Assembly (NCBI GenBank): GCA_963807225.1
Contig: CAWEAD010000012.1
Location: forward strand, 1-64,000
Length of the DNA stretch: 64,000 nt
From: JAGVGT01 sp963807225
GTDB taxonomy: Bacteria > Desulfobacterota > Desulfobulbia > Desulfobulbales > JAGXFP01
Reading direction: 5' to 3'
Shown here: positions 26,327-36,712 of the stretch, piece by piece
How positions within the stretch are numbered: position 1 is the stretch's first letter
Layout of the letters: every line of letters starts with the position of its first letter
Notes under the pieces: model-generated
The model's input: only the letters and a program-made list of their open reading frames with translations
What the model was told of the DNA's origin: nothing
Databases searched by the model: none
Made by a program: the position numbers and the translations under genes

Positions 26327-28900
26327 GTGCATCCTTTCCTGGTGAAAATAGCCCAGTTCTTTGGCAGGGAGGGGAGGGCGAAAATCGACCCGCGCCAGAT
26401 TTTTGAACTTTTTCGGAAAGTACTCCGCAGCAATAACCGGGCTCTGGAAATTATCGCCGACTTGGGGGAAAAGCTCAGCGGCGACTATATCTTCGATCGC
26501 CAGTACATCGAAGAAAGCGTCGAAGAGTTGATCGTCACCCTGCACTCCTCTGTTGTCGCCCTCAATGATCTCGACCCCGACCACCAGGAACTTTACGCGG
26601 TTCATGCCCGCCTGACCGAGCATCTGCGCGCCGTCATGCTGCGCGAGGATGATCGCCAGGGTCCGAGGCTACTGGACCTTGAGGCCATTGATCCTCTGCA
26701 GTGGGGGATCGTGGGTGGCAAGATTGCCCATCTCGCTGAACTTCTGCATTACCTTAAGCTCGATATCCCTCCCGGTTTTGTCATCACCACCCGCACCTAC
26801 CATGAATTGATCGATCACAACGGGTTGCGTCCCCTGGTGGAGCGTGGCGAGTCCCTGTGGACCGAAGCAGACGGGGCGGCAGAACTGGAAGAGGTGCGGG
26901 GCCGCTTGGCGGCGGCGGTGGCCGAGGCCGAACCGCCGCCCGGTTTGCTGGAGGGACTGGGCGAGCGGTTGGCCATATTGGCTGCCCGGGTAGCAATGCC
27001 TTTCACCTTGGCGGTACGGAGTAGCGCCCAGGAGGAGGATCTAGATTTCTCCTTTGCCGGACAGTTTCTCTCGGTGCTGAACGTGGCGCCGGAGCCGGCG
27101 GCGGTTTTTGCCGCCTACCGGAACGTCGCCGCCAGTCTCTTCAGTAGCACGGCGATGGAATACCGGCGCATATTGTTCCCGGAAGACGGTCGCATGTCGA
27201 TTGCCGCCGGTTGTCAGCTGATGATCGATTCCCGAGTCAGCGGCGTGGCCTATTCCACCGATCCCGGCCACCCCGGCGATGAGACCATGTATATCGTCGG
27301 GACCTGGGGGCAGGGGGCCGGTATCGTCGAAGGGGAATCCCCCGGGGATAACTTTCTGCTCCACCAGGGGAACCCGCCGGAGATCAGAAAGCAGCTGCTT
27401 TCCCGTAAAGAGAGGGGGCTCTACCTGGCCGCCGGAGGCGGTCTGGAGGAACGGGCCTTGTCCCCGAAGCTGCAGGAAGCACCCTGTCTGGAAGAGGCGG
27501 AGTTGCTGGAGCTCGGGCGGCGGGTAATGCAGCTGGAAAATTACTTCAAGCGGCCTCAGGACATCGAGTGGACCTTTGACCAGCAGGGACGTCTCTTCAT
27601 CCTCCAGTCCCGGCCGCTCATGGTGCCGGTGAGTCAGAACCTGGGCCGGGATCTGGTCAAGGCCCTAAAGAGCTACGAGGTGCTGGTGGCCGATGTGGGG
27701 TCGGTGGCCCAGCAAGGCATCGGGGCCGGACCGGTCCATGTGGTCCGACAGGACGCGGATCTGGCGGATTTCCCGGACGGCGCCATCCTGGTGGGGCGCC
27801 GCGACTCGTCGCACTTCGTCCGGGTCATGCACCGAGCTGCGGCAATAGTGACCGAGATCGGTAGCCCGGTCAGCCATATGTCCACCCTCTGTCGGGAGAT
27901 GCAGGTTCCCTGCCTGGTCAGCGTGCCCGGTATCCTGGCCCTGGTCACCAATGGCCAGGAGATCACCGTCGATGCCGAGGACCGGTGCATTTTCCGGGGC
28001 AGGGTCAAGGAACTTCTGGCCTACCAGCTCTCCACCAGTATCAATCTGGGGGCTACCTGGGAGTTCCGCCTGTTGCGACGGTTGCTCAACAGCGTCTCTC
28101 GTTTGCACCTGGTCGATCCGCTGATGGACCAGTTCACGCCTGAGAACTGCCGGACCTACCACGACCTTCTGCGCTACATCCATGAAACGGCGGTGATTAC
28201 CCTGGTCAACATGGGCAAGGACGAACACAGCCTCCTGCGCCACAACCTGGCCCGCCGCCTGGAATTGCCGGTGCCGGCAGGGATCATGGTCATCGATATC
28301 GGCGGCGGCTTGAGTCCCGAGGCGCCGCGCGACCGAGTGCCTTTCAGCGCCCTGACTTCAATCCCTTTCCGGGCCATTCTGCACGGCATGCTCTATCCGG
28401 AGGTCTGGCATCGGGCCACCATGCCGGTGGGCTTCCACGACCTGATGAGCAGCATGCTCTCCGTCCCCACCGACGCCCTGGAGGGTCAGTACAGCGGGCA
28501 CAATATCGCCGTGGTCAGCCGCAACTATGTCAACCTCTGCTTCCGTTTCGGTTACCACTTCAACATCATCGACGCCCACTGCGACGAGCGGGAGCGCGAT
28601 AACCACATCTACTTCCGATTTCTGGGCGGGGCCACCGATCTGACCAAGCGCAGCCGCCGGTCCCGGTTGATCGCCGAGATCCTCACCGCCTTTGATTTCA
28701 ACGTCCGGACTCGGGGCGACCTGGTCATCGCCCGGGCCGGCAACATGCCGCAGAGCGAAATGGAACGGGTATTGGACATCCTCGGACGGTTGGTCGGATT
28801 CACCCGGCAACTCGATGTCCGGCTGGACAGCGAGGCGGTGGTTGATTACTATGTGGAATCTTTTCTGATGGGTAACTACAGCGTGGTTTCCGGCGAGTAA
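26327..28900 (+). CDS. PEP-synthase-like ATP-grasp/phosphohistidine protein, copy 1
   Basis: This 857-residue soluble protein has four parts. Residues 1-110 are a helical domain with LRSNNRALEIIADLGEKL and GDYIFD, shared in variant form by the other copies. Residues 125-430 are a PPDK_N/ATP-grasp module: GGKIAHLAEL, LAVRSSAQEEDLDFSFAGQ, RPQDIEWTF and LQSRPL. Residues 440-560 are the swivelling phosphohistidine domain, with His517 in SPVSHMSTLCRE replacing the usual TCHAA context. Residues 570-857 are an unrecognised domain with CRTYHDLLRYIHE, IDIGGGL and YVNLCFRFGYHFNIID. The PEP-binding TIM barrel of true PEP synthase is absent, so the phosphoryl acceptor must differ. GTG 26327 is the first start after the terminator, and GAGG is 13 bases upstream. 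It stands alone, 400 bases before a receiver/kinase pair. Confidence 0.85.
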   Translation: MHPFLVKIAQFFGREGRAKIDPRQIFELFRKVLRSNNRALEIIADLGEKLSGDYIFDRQYIEESVEELIVTLHSSVVALNDLDPDHQELYAVHARLTEHLRAVMLREDDRQGPRLLDLEAIDPLQWGIVGGKIAHLAELLHYLKLDIPPGFVITTRTYHELIDHNGLRPLVERGESLWTEADGAAELEEVRGRLAAAVAEAEPPPGLLEGLGERLAILAARVAMPFTLAVRSSAQEEDLDFSFAGQFLSVLNVAPEPAAVFAAYRNVAASLFSSTAMEYRRILFPEDGRMSIAAGCQLMIDSRVSGVAYSTDPGHPGDETMYIVGTWGQGAGIVEGESPGDNFLLHQGNPPEIRKQLLSRKERGLYLAAGGGLEERALSPKLQEAPCLEEAELLELGRRVMQLENYFKRPQDIEWTFDQQGRLFILQSRPLMVPVSQNLGRDLVKALKSYEVLVADVGSVAQQGIGAGPVHVVRQDADLADFPDGAILVGRRDSSHFVRVMHRAAAIVTEIGSPVSHMSTLCREMQVPCLVSVPGILALVTNGQEITVDAEDRCIFRGRVKELLAYQLSTSINLGATWEFRLLRRLLNSVSRLHLVDPLMDQFTPENCRTYHDLLRYIHETAVITLVNMGKDEHSLLRHNLARRLELPVPAGIMVIDIGGGLSPEAPRDRVPFSALTSIPFRAILHGMLYPEVWHRATMPVGFHDLMSSMLSVPTDALEGQYSGHNIAVVSRNYVNLCFRFGYHFNIIDAHCDERERDNHIYFRFLGGATDLTKRSRRSRLIAEILTAFDFNVRTRGDLVIARAGNMPQSEMERVLDILGRLVGFTRQLDVRLDSEAVVDYYVESFLMGNYSVVSGE

Positions 28901-28921
28901 GATGATGGCGTCGCCATCATC
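28901..28921. other. Perfect 21-nt palindrome directly after a stop codon
   Basis: GATGATGGCG-T-CGCCATCATC begins on the base after the copy 1 stop codon. As RNA it folds into a stable hairpin, but the nearest T-run (28936-28941) is 14 bases away, so it is not a classic terminator. It could be a processing site, an attenuator or an operator. Confidence 0.5.
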
Positions 28922-29307
28922 AACGGTGAGACGGATTTTTTCGTCGCAAATTCGGTCACGGTGTCGTGGCAGGATCGTGAAATGTTCAAGATGCCATTAG
29001 TATGTTTCTACTTTCACAACACTGCTTCTCCCTGGAGTCTCACACCGTTCGCTTAGCTGTATATCGAACATTTGGCTTAACCGTCTTCAACGGTTAGGCA
29101 GACTTTTTGCGAGTCCTTCAAGGTAAGAGAGATTTATCAATTTAAAGTTTGGGTAATTTTATTCTCCCATAACTGCTTGGATTATCCTGGTCGGCATAGA
29201 TTTTAAGTACATTATGGCGAGAAGTCTGGCGATGAAGAAATCTATCGGATTGGGCCGGCAATGGCCGATTCGAGTGTTCAGATACTCCTTAAGGAGGAGG
29301 TTGCATA
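28922..29307. other. 386 bp intergenic region before the receiver gene
   Basis: The region is mildly AT-rich and without a gene. TAACCGT at 29078-29084 pairs with ACGGTTA at 29090-29096, and TTTTT follows at 29104-29108, a weak terminator-like hairpin. A promoter for the receiver/kinase genes is expected here but no clear hexamer pair was found. Confidence 0.4.
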
Positions 29308-29703
29308 ATGGCTGAAAACGGAAACAGGGCTCCACGGCTGCTGGTTATTGACGACGAGGCCATCGTCGGCAAGCGGATGAGCCAGATTTTTACCAAGATG
29401 GGCTATACAGTGGCGGCCCATGTCGATCCGGCCCAGGCCCTGGCCGAAGCAGAGCGTGAGCCCTTCGACATCGTGGTCACCGACCTGAAGATGCAGGGGA
29501 TCGACGGCCTGGAGGTGCTGCGGCGGATCAAGAAGATCAATCCGGCCACCAGGGTGATCATTATCACCGGCTACGCCGAGATGGATACCGCCGATACTGC
29601 CTTCAGCGAAGGGGTCTTCGATTTTATCCCCAAGCCCTTCCGGCTGGACGAGATCAAGGATGCCATCATGCGGGCAATGACGGATCAGGCCGAGAAGGGT
29701 TGA
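29308..29703 (+). CDS. Stand-alone receiver-domain response regulator
   Basis: The 131-residue protein is a single CheY-like receiver: LLVIDDEAIVG gives the acidic pocket, DIVVTDLKMQGIDG the phospho-acceptor Asp, VIIITGYAE the Thr, and DFIPKPFRLDE the Lys. There is no output domain, so it must act through protein contact or as a relay. A strong AAGGAGG lies 9 bases upstream. It overlaps the following kinase gene (TGATG), a pairing repeated on the minus strand at 42930-44712. Confidence 0.93.
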   Translation: MAENGNRAPRLLVIDDEAIVGKRMSQIFTKMGYTVAAHVDPAQALAEAEREPFDIVVTDLKMQGIDGLEVLRRIKKINPATRVIIITGYAEMDTADTAFSEGVFDFIPKPFRLDEIKDAIMRAMTDQAEKG

Positions 29704-31211
29704 TGAACGCAGTCTCCTCCGACACTCCGACCCCGGCCGGCCCGGCCTGCGAATGGCACCAGCCGGCACCGTACCGGGCCCGCTCGCTGCGGCGCAAGAT
29801 GGTGATCAGCCTGGCCATCGTCTTTGGTCTGGGCTGTTTCTCCACCATCAGCGCCCTATATTCGTTGTCGCGGGTGAGCGACAAGCTTAAGCTGATCGAG
29901 CTCTCCTATGAGCTGAACCAGAAGGTCCTGGAGACCAGGCGCTACGAGAAGAATTTCCTGCTCTACCATAACCAGCCCGATTTGATCAGCGCCCTGGACT
30001 ATATCGACCAGGTGCGGGCCAGGGTCAGCCAGTTGATGGAAACCGAGGTGCTGCCCAGCGCCGAGATCGGAGAATACCGGGCCCGGCTGGAGAATTATGC
30101 CGATGTCCTCCTGCAACTTAACACCCAGGATCGGACTCCGCCGCCGCTCAGCCTGAAAAAGAAGGTGCGCGAACGGGGCCAGTGGTTCACCGAGTACGTG
30201 CTGGAGCGCGATGCCGCCGCCAGGATGGAGGCCGAGGACGATGCTCGGCGCTACCGGCGCCTTTCCCTGGTGACTATGGTTGTCACCCTGATGATAGGCG
30301 GGGGGATGGCGGTGCTCCTGCTGCGTTGGGTAACCCAGCCTCTGGATTACCTGCGGAAGGCGGCCACCCGGATCAGGAACGGCGAACTTAGTGCCATTCC
30401 CATGGCCCCGGCGGTGCGCGGTTCGCTGGAGGGGATGGAGCTGGTCAACTCCTTGAACCTGATGCTCAGCAGCCTGGTGGAAAAGCAGGAGGCGCTGATC
30501 CAGTCGGCCAAGCTGGCCACCATCGGCCAGGTTACCGCCGGCCTGGCCCACGAGGTCAACAACCCCCTGAACAATATATCTCTGACCGCCGAAGTTTTGC
30601 TGGAAGACCTGCCCCTGGAAGGGCAGGAGACAACCCGCGAGATGGTTGGCGAGATCCTGGCCCAGACCGAACGGGCCCGGGAGGTAGTGCAGAACCTCCT
30701 GGTCTTCATTCGCATGGCCAAGACCACCGAACCGGTGGTACTCGACCTGGTGCAGATCGCCGAAGATTCCATCGGCCTCCTGAAGAACCAGATCCGCCTG
30801 AGCCAGATCCGGGTGGAGACCGAGTTTACGAAGGAACCGGTGCGGACCAGGGGCTTTCCCAGCCAAATCCAACAGGTCCTGGTCAATATTATGCTGAACG
30901 CGATCCAGGCCATGGATCCCGGCGGCCTCCTGACCGTCCGGGTCCTGGCCCGGCCAGAAGAGCAACTGGGGGTGATGGAGATCAGCGACAACGGCCCAGG
31001 CATCAGCGCCGAGGACAAAAAACGCATCTTCGATCCCTTTTTCACCACCAAAAACGACGGTACCGGCCTGGGACTGTCGGTGAGTTATTCGATTATCGAA
31101 AAACACGAAGGGATCATTGCTCTGGAAAGCGAGCTTGGCCGGGGTTCGACCTTCCGGATTGTCCTGCCGCTTCTGACCGGGGAAGGTGCGGCCGAGGTAG
31201 GACACCGATGA
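29703..31211 (+). CDS. Membrane histidine kinase with four-helix-bundle sensor
   Basis: This 502-residue kinase has a membrane helix at about residues 35-60, an extracytoplasmic helical sensor of about 130 residues (RRYEKNFLLYHNQPDL, typical of 4HB/HBM/CHASE3-like bundles), a second helix (LVTMVVTLMIGGGMAVLLLR), a HAMP linker, a HisKA domain with the phospho-acceptor His in GLAHEVNNPLNN, and an HATPase with NIMLNAIQAM, ISDNGPGIS and GTGLGLSVSY. It should sense a periplasmic ligand or envelope state. ATG 29703 overlaps the receiver stop by one base. It is followed 58 bases later by copies 2 and 3 of the PEP-synthase-like family, so kinase, receiver and these enzymes probably form one operon. 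Confidence 0.93.
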   Translation: MNAVSSDTPTPAGPACEWHQPAPYRARSLRRKMVISLAIVFGLGCFSTISALYSLSRVSDKLKLIELSYELNQKVLETRRYEKNFLLYHNQPDLISALDYIDQVRARVSQLMETEVLPSAEIGEYRARLENYADVLLQLNTQDRTPPPLSLKKKVRERGQWFTEYVLERDAAARMEAEDDARRYRRLSLVTMVVTLMIGGGMAVLLLRWVTQPLDYLRKAATRIRNGELSAIPMAPAVRGSLEGMELVNSLNLMLSSLVEKQEALIQSAKLATIGQVTAGLAHEVNNPLNNISLTAEVLLEDLPLEGQETTREMVGEILAQTERAREVVQNLLVFIRMAKTTEPVVLDLVQIAEDSIGLLKNQIRLSQIRVETEFTKEPVRTRGFPSQIQQVLVNIMLNAIQAMDPGGLLTVRVLARPEEQLGVMEISDNGPGISAEDKKRIFDPFFTTKNDGTGLGLSVSYSIIEKHEGIIALESELGRGSTFRIVLPLLTGEGAAEVGHR

Positions 31212-31269
31212 GGCCGTTGCTCAGCGGCAGCCTCATCGACCTGAGGGGTTTTGATGGTGAGGTCGGGAG

Positions 31270-33814
31270 ATGAAAAGTTCCGATAACAGTCGGCTCCGGA
31301 ACGAGGCCGCCACGGTCGCCGCCACGGCACTCTCGCGCTTTCGGCGTATCCTGGAGAACAACAACCGGATCATCGAACGTATCGGCCGCCTGGAGCAGGC
31401 CCTGGGCGGCGAGTACATTTTCGACCAGGCCTTTTTGCACACCAGCCTGGAGCAGTTGGCCGAGCTGGTCCGTGAAGTGGTCTACAGCTTGAACGCCCTG
31501 GCCGGTCAGCGCTACCCCGGGTTGTACGAGCGCTTTACCGCCATCACCAATCACCTGGCCGACCTGGCCACCGGCGGGCCCGGGCCATATGATTCCTATC
31601 TGGCCCTGCCCTACCGGGTGCTGCACCGCGATCTCGATTATCTGGTCGGCAACAAGAACGCCATCCTGGCCGAAATCGCCAACCAGCTGAAAATGCCGAC
31701 CCCGGACGGCTTCGCCCTAACCGCCACCGCTTATCAGCGCTGCCTGGATCAGGACGGTTTAGCGGAAAGGATCTCCGCGGTGTTGGCCGGAGAGGGTGAT
31801 AATCCGACCAGGTCGGCTATCATTGCCGGATGGTTCGAAGATTTCGAGCTGCCGGATGAATTACGCGAGGCCCTGGCCGAAGAGCTGGCGGCGTTGAAAC
31901 GTCGGCAACCGTGGCTCACCGGGTTGGCGGTCCGCAGCAGCGCCGTGGGTGAGGACGGCGAGCGCAGTTTCGCCGGCCAGTTCCGGACCATTCTCGGGGT
32001 AACTCCGGATCAGGGGGCGGTGGAGGCGGCCTACCGTAAGCTCCTGGCCTCACGTTTTGCGGCGCCGGTCCTCGATTACCTCGGCGCCACGATCAGCCCC
32101 CGGGAGATTCCCATGGCGGTGGCGGTCCAGCCCCTGGTTCCGGCCTTGATCGCCGGGGTTCTCTACACCAGGGACCCGGTACAATCAACCGGCGATCATC
32201 TGGTGGTCGGCGCTGTACCCGGCAGCGGCTCCAAGCTGGTGGACGGCAGCAGCGTTGCCGACCGCTATCAGCTCTTTCGCCGCCATCCCTTTACCCTGCA
32301 GCGCAGTGAAATTCAAGCCCGCTCCGCCGATCAACTGGCGGCCGCCGGCATCGATCCCCTGTCTCTGACCGAAAATGGCCGGCGGCGAGGCTCGGCCTTG
32401 TTGACTCCGGCCGAATTGCGGACCCTGGCTGAGATCGGCCTGTTGCTGGAGAAGACCTTTGACGGACCTCAGGACATCGAGTGGGCCTGGAACGAACAAG
32501 GCCCTTTGCTCCTGCAGTGCCGCCCCCTGGCCCTGCCGGTGCGGCAGCCGCCGCCGCCGGAAACGGTGGCGGCCGAGCTTAAACTGGCCACCGTGCTGCT
32601 GCGAGGCCACGGCCAGGTGGCACAGCTCGGCATCGCCACCGGCCCGGTAGTTCTGGTTAGCCCCGGATTCCGACCCCAACGATTTTCCGGTGGGCGGCAT
32701 TGCCGTGGCCCACCAAGCCAGTCCCCGCTTGTCGCCCATCGTCAGAAAAGCCGGAGCCATCATCACCGATATCGGCAGCCCCACCGGCCATCTGGCCACT
32801 ATTGCCAGGGAATATCGGACCCCGGCCCTGTTCGGCACCGGGGTGGCGACGCAGATTCTCACTCCGGGACGGGAGATTACCGTCGATGTCGAGAGTCGGA
32901 CGATTTACGACGGCTGCATCGAAGGACTGGTGATGAGCGAGACAGCCGGGGCCGAGATCCACTTGCAGTCGGCCGAGGTCCGCACCTTGCGACGATTGTT
33001 GCGCTGGATTGCCCCCTTGAATCTGATCGATCCGGCCTCCCCTGATTTTACCTCGGAGAACTGCCGCACCCTGCACGATCTGATCCGTTTCTGCCATGAG
33101 AAGGCTATGGAAAACCTGATCCGGCTGCACGAGGAGGGCAAAATGCTGGCCCGGGTGCCCAGCCTGCCGCTGGAGGTGTCCCTGCCGATCTCCATCCGGA
33201 TCATCGACCTGGACGGCGGCCTGGCAGTGGGCGACGATCTCTCCGAGGTACGACCCGACCAGGTGGTCAGCCGGCCCTTTGCGGCGCTGTTGGCCGGCAT
33301 GCTGCGCGAGGAGGCCTGGGACCGGGAACCGGCCCCCTTCGGTTTCAAGGACTTGATGGGCAGTCTGGGACGGCCCTTGAACCAACTGGTCAATCCGCCG
33401 ACCTACGAGGGCGGCAATCTGGCGATTATCGCCGCCGATTATGTCAACCTCAGCCTGCGGTTGGGCTACCATTTCAACGTTATCGATGCCTTCTTCTCCG
33501 ACGAGCCGGAGGACAACTATATCTACTTCCGCTTTGTCGGCGGCTTTGCCGACCAACTCAAACGGGCCCGGCGGCTGGAATTGATCGGCATGATCCTGGC
33601 CAGTCTCCACTTCAAGGTGGAGCGCCAGGGCGATCTCCTGGTCGGAAAAGCCAAAATCCTCACTCCGGAAGAAATGCGCGAGTCCCTGGGCCGGCTGGGC
33701 GAGCTGGTGGCCTTCAGCCGGCAGCTCGACGTGCGGATGGCCGACGATGCGGCGGTGGAGCATTTCTACCAGCGCTATCTGGAACAGCTCGGCCGCGGGC
33801 CCCGCTCTTCATGA
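31270..33814 (+). CDS. PEP-synthase-like ATP-grasp/phosphohistidine protein, copy 2, one frameshift as given
   Basis: The reconstructed protein has about 847 residues with the same layout as copy 1: an N-terminal helical domain (ENNNRIIERIGRLEQALGG, EYIFD), ATP-grasp motifs GNKNAILAEI, LAVRSSAVGEDGERSFAGQ and PQDIEWAW, swivel-domain His507 in GSPTGHLATIARE, and the C-terminal domain with CRTLHDLIRFCHEKA, DLDGGLAVGD and YVNLSLRLGYHFNVID. The frame breaks at 32665, where one extra G in CCCCGG interrupts VSP/DSDPNDFPVGG; ignoring it restores family sequence. GGGAG lies next to the ATG. The gene overlaps copy 3 by four bases. Residue GGK is GNK here, a possible weakening of ATP binding. Confidence 0.83.
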
Positions 33815-36390
33815 AAAACTGGTTCAGCAATCTGCTGGAAAAGTACCGGGAGCACCGGCGGCGCAAGATCGCCCTGACCCTTACCGATCTGGCCGCCCGC
33901 TACCATATTTTCCGTTCCCTGCTCGACAGCAACAATCAGGCGGTGGAACTGCTCACCGAATTGGACTGGCGGCTCCGGGGCAGTGCCCCGTCCGGTGAAC
34001 AACGGCAGCCGGTCACCCGGCTGGTGGAACTGACCGGTGACATGGTCGAGAAGCTCAACCACCTGGACAACGACCGCCATCGCGCCCTCTTCGGCCTGCA
34101 TCGCCGGATCAACGGTCAGCTTCGCGAATTGCTGGGTAAACTGCCGAGCCCGCCTAACCTGCCGCCCTGTCTGCCCTTGACCGAGATCCGGGCGGAGATG
34201 TTAGAGGCGGCGGGCGGTAAGGCGGTCAACCTGGCCCGGCTCAAGAACAGCCGACGTTTCCAGGTGCCGGACGGTTTCGTGGTCACCGCCCAGGCCTGCC
34301 GGAGTTTTCTGGAGTACGACGGGCTCTACCTGCGGTTGGGAGGCATGCTGCAGCGCGGCCACACCGAGGGCCAACCCTTTCCAGCCGCCACCATCAGTTC
34401 TGTGCAGGAGGCGATCCGGCGGGCGCCTCTGCCCAAGGTACTGGCCGATTATCTGTCCCGGCTGTCCGGGCCTTTTTTTACCGAAGGTCGCGGGCTGGCG
34501 GTGCGCAGCAGTGCAGTGGCCGAAGACGGGCTTCGTCATTCCTTTGCCGGCCAGTTCGTCACCGTCTTGAACGTGGTGGACCAGAGCGGTCTGGTCGATG
34601 CTTTCAAGCAGGTAGTGGCCAGCGGTTTCAATCGCCGCAGCCTGGCCTACCGGCTTCATGCCGGACTCGATCCCCTGGATTTCGACCTGGCGGTGCTCTG
34701 CCTGGAAATGGTCTCGGCTTATGCCGCCGGCATTCTCCTGACCCGGAGCCCCCTGCCGGAACATGACGGTTTGCTGGTCAGCGGGGTCTTCGGGTTGGGC
34801 GAGGCGGCGGTTTCCGGCAGCAGTCCGGCCGATCTCTATCTGCTTGATCGGGAAGGAAAGGTCGATCAGGTTCATTCGGTGATTGCCGATAAGAACGAGC
34901 GGCTGGTCTGCCTGCCGGATGGCGGTATCGGTACGCAGCCGGTGGCGGCGGAGCTGAGGCAACAACCGGTAATAAACGAAACGCAGCTTGCCATCCTGGC
35001 TGATTGGGGAAAAACCCTGGCCGAGGAAGAGGGGACTCCCCAGGATTTGGAGTGGGCGGTGCGGCCGGATGGGGAACTGGTCCTGCTTCAGGCCCGACCC
35101 CAGGTAATGGGTAAGAGTCCGGTGGCATCGGAACCAGGTACAACCGGAACGCCGCTGCTCACCGGCGGGACCCGGGCCTCAACCGGTCGGGCCACCGGCC
35201 GGGCTCACCTGGTCAAACGTCGCCAGGACCTGGCCGAGCTGCCCGAGGGGGTGATTATCCTGGTCATGCACCAGAGTCTGGTGGATGCGGTGGGCGCCAT
35301 CGATAAGGTGGCGGGGCTGTTGATCGACCTGGGCAATCCGGCCGATCATCTGGCCCTGGTTGCCCGGGAAAGCGGAATCCCCATGCTCTGTGGTCTGGGT
35401 AACGCCACAAATCTTATTGCCGAGGGACAATGGCTGACGATCAGCGGCGAGCAGGGCGCGGTCTACCCGGCCACACCCGCAGACATCGCCGCCGCCGAGA
35501 CCGCCGTTCCAACGGCGCGACCGACCCCTCCGCCCCCGGATCCGATATTGGCCGGTCTGCGGGAGTTGATTGTGCCGCTTAATCTCACCGACGCCTTCGG
35601 CCCCACCTTCGTGATCAGCGAATGCCGTTCGTTGCACGACATGATCCGCTATATGCACGAGAAGGCGGTACTGGCCATGTTCCAAGCCGGAGACTCGGCC
35701 CTGGAAGAGGGCGGGGTGCCGGTCCGGATCCTGGATTCCGAAGTCCCCTTCATCGTCAATCTCATCGACCTGGGCGGCGGCCTGGCCCCCGATCCCCGGC
35801 CCAAGCGGATGGTCAAGCCGACTGCCATCCAGTCGCTGCCCTTCAAGGCCCTCTGGCAGGGGATCGCCGACCCCCATCTCAACTGGGGCGTGGCCGGTCA
35901 GGGCCAGCTCGGTTCGGTGATGTCCAACTTTCTAACCGACCACCGCTCGGCTCGCCCGGTAGGCCTGCCCAACTACGCCATCGTCAGCCGCGACTACCTG
36001 AACCTCAACGCCCGGATGGACTTCCATTTTACCATGATCGATGCGGTCTGCGGCCTCACCCCCCGAAGCAACTACGCCCGTTTTCGCTTCAAAGGCGGCG
36101 GCACCGGCCCGGCCCAGCGCCAGCGCCGCGCCCTCTGCATTGCCCGCATCCTCGAAGAGCACGGCTTCTACACCGACGTCCGCGACGACCTGGTCAATGG
36201 CTCATTGCAAGGCGTCCCCACCCCCCAACTCACCGAAAAACTTCAGGTCCTGGGCCGCCTCTTAGGCTTCACCCGGTTGCTCGATGCGGTCATGCGCGAC
36301 GACCGGATGATCGACAAGGTGGCTCAAGCCTTTATGGAAGGGGATTTCGAATTGAAGAAGCTGGCCGGTGAGTCGGCAGATAAACAATAG
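33811..36390 (+). CDS. PEP-synthase-like ATP-grasp/phosphohistidine protein, copy 3
   Basis: The 859-residue protein has GGKAVNLARL, LAVRSSAVAEDGLRHSFAGQ, a Gly-rich GVFGLGEAAVSGSSPADLY close to the canonical PEP synthase sequence, PQDLEWAV, and swivel His513 in GNPADHLALVARE. The C-terminal domain shows CRSLHDMIRYMHEKA, DLGGGLAPDP and YLNLNARMDFHFTMID. The N-terminal helical domain is the most divergent of the four (LLDSNNQAVELLTELD) and lacks the GDYxFD part. The ATG overlaps the stop of copy 2. It is the last gene of the plus-strand receiver-kinase operon. Substrate and acceptor are unknown. Confidence 0.85.
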   Translation: MKNWFSNLLEKYREHRRRKIALTLTDLAARYHIFRSLLDSNNQAVELLTELDWRLRGSAPSGEQRQPVTRLVELTGDMVEKLNHLDNDRHRALFGLHRRINGQLRELLGKLPSPPNLPPCLPLTEIRAEMLEAAGGKAVNLARLKNSRRFQVPDGFVVTAQACRSFLEYDGLYLRLGGMLQRGHTEGQPFPAATISSVQEAIRRAPLPKVLADYLSRLSGPFFTEGRGLAVRSSAVAEDGLRHSFAGQFVTVLNVVDQSGLVDAFKQVVASGFNRRSLAYRLHAGLDPLDFDLAVLCLEMVSAYAAGILLTRSPLPEHDGLLVSGVFGLGEAAVSGSSPADLYLLDREGKVDQVHSVIADKNERLVCLPDGGIGTQPVAAELRQQPVINETQLAILADWGKTLAEEEGTPQDLEWAVRPDGELVLLQARPQVMGKSPVASEPGTTGTPLLTGGTRASTGRATGRAHLVKRRQDLAELPEGVIILVMHQSLVDAVGAIDKVAGLLIDLGNPADHLALVARESGIPMLCGLGNATNLIAEGQWLTISGEQGAVYPATPADIAAAETAVPTARPTPPPPDPILAGLRELIVPLNLTDAFGPTFVISECRSLHDMIRYMHEKAVLAMFQAGDSALEEGGVPVRILDSEVPFIVNLIDLGGGLAPDPRPKRMVKPTAIQSLPFKALWQGIADPHLNWGVAGQGQLGSVMSNFLTDHRSARPVGLPNYAIVSRDYLNLNARMDFHFTMIDAVCGLTPRSNYARFRFKGGGTGPAQRQRRALCIARILEEHGFYTDVRDDLVNGSLQGVPTPQLTEKLQVLGRLLGFTRLLDAVMRDDRMIDKVAQAFMEGDFELKKLAGESADKQ

Positions 36391-36712
36391 AGGTTTGAAC
36401 CGGAGATGGTTGGAAAGGGGAACGATCGATGCGGGTCCTTTCTCAGCTCATCGGGCACACTTTTAACGAATCGGTTGGACTGAAAGCTGGAACATCTGCC
36501 GCACTGACACCTTGATTCCTTGGCGCTGCCGTGCCGGTCGATGTTAGCCAATGAGATTGTAATTGGTTTTTCCGCTTGCCCTTATTCTCGTAATATTGAG
36601 AAGAGTGAGTTTAAACCAAGAACGAAGGTTAGTTTAATTCGGGCGGACTCCAGAGGTGAAAATGTCGGACATATCGACTCTATTGTCCCCGGGGAACATG
36701 GACGGGGGGTGA
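36391..36712. other. 322 bp intergenic region with a possible 16-codon leader ORF
   Basis: A short ORF, ATG 36662 to the stop at 36710-36712, follows AGAGGTGA and ends exactly where the hybrid-kinase ATG begins. It may couple translation or be chance. Nothing else is recognisable. Confidence 0.35.

Noticed and set aside
29856..31205. 449-codon minus-strand ORF opposite a histidine kinase
   Set aside because: It is a GC-rich shadow; the kinase frame has all catalytic motifs.
35622..36371. 249-codon plus-strand ORF inside copy 3
   Set aside because: It is very Pro/Arg-rich with no family; it is an alternative frame of copy 3.
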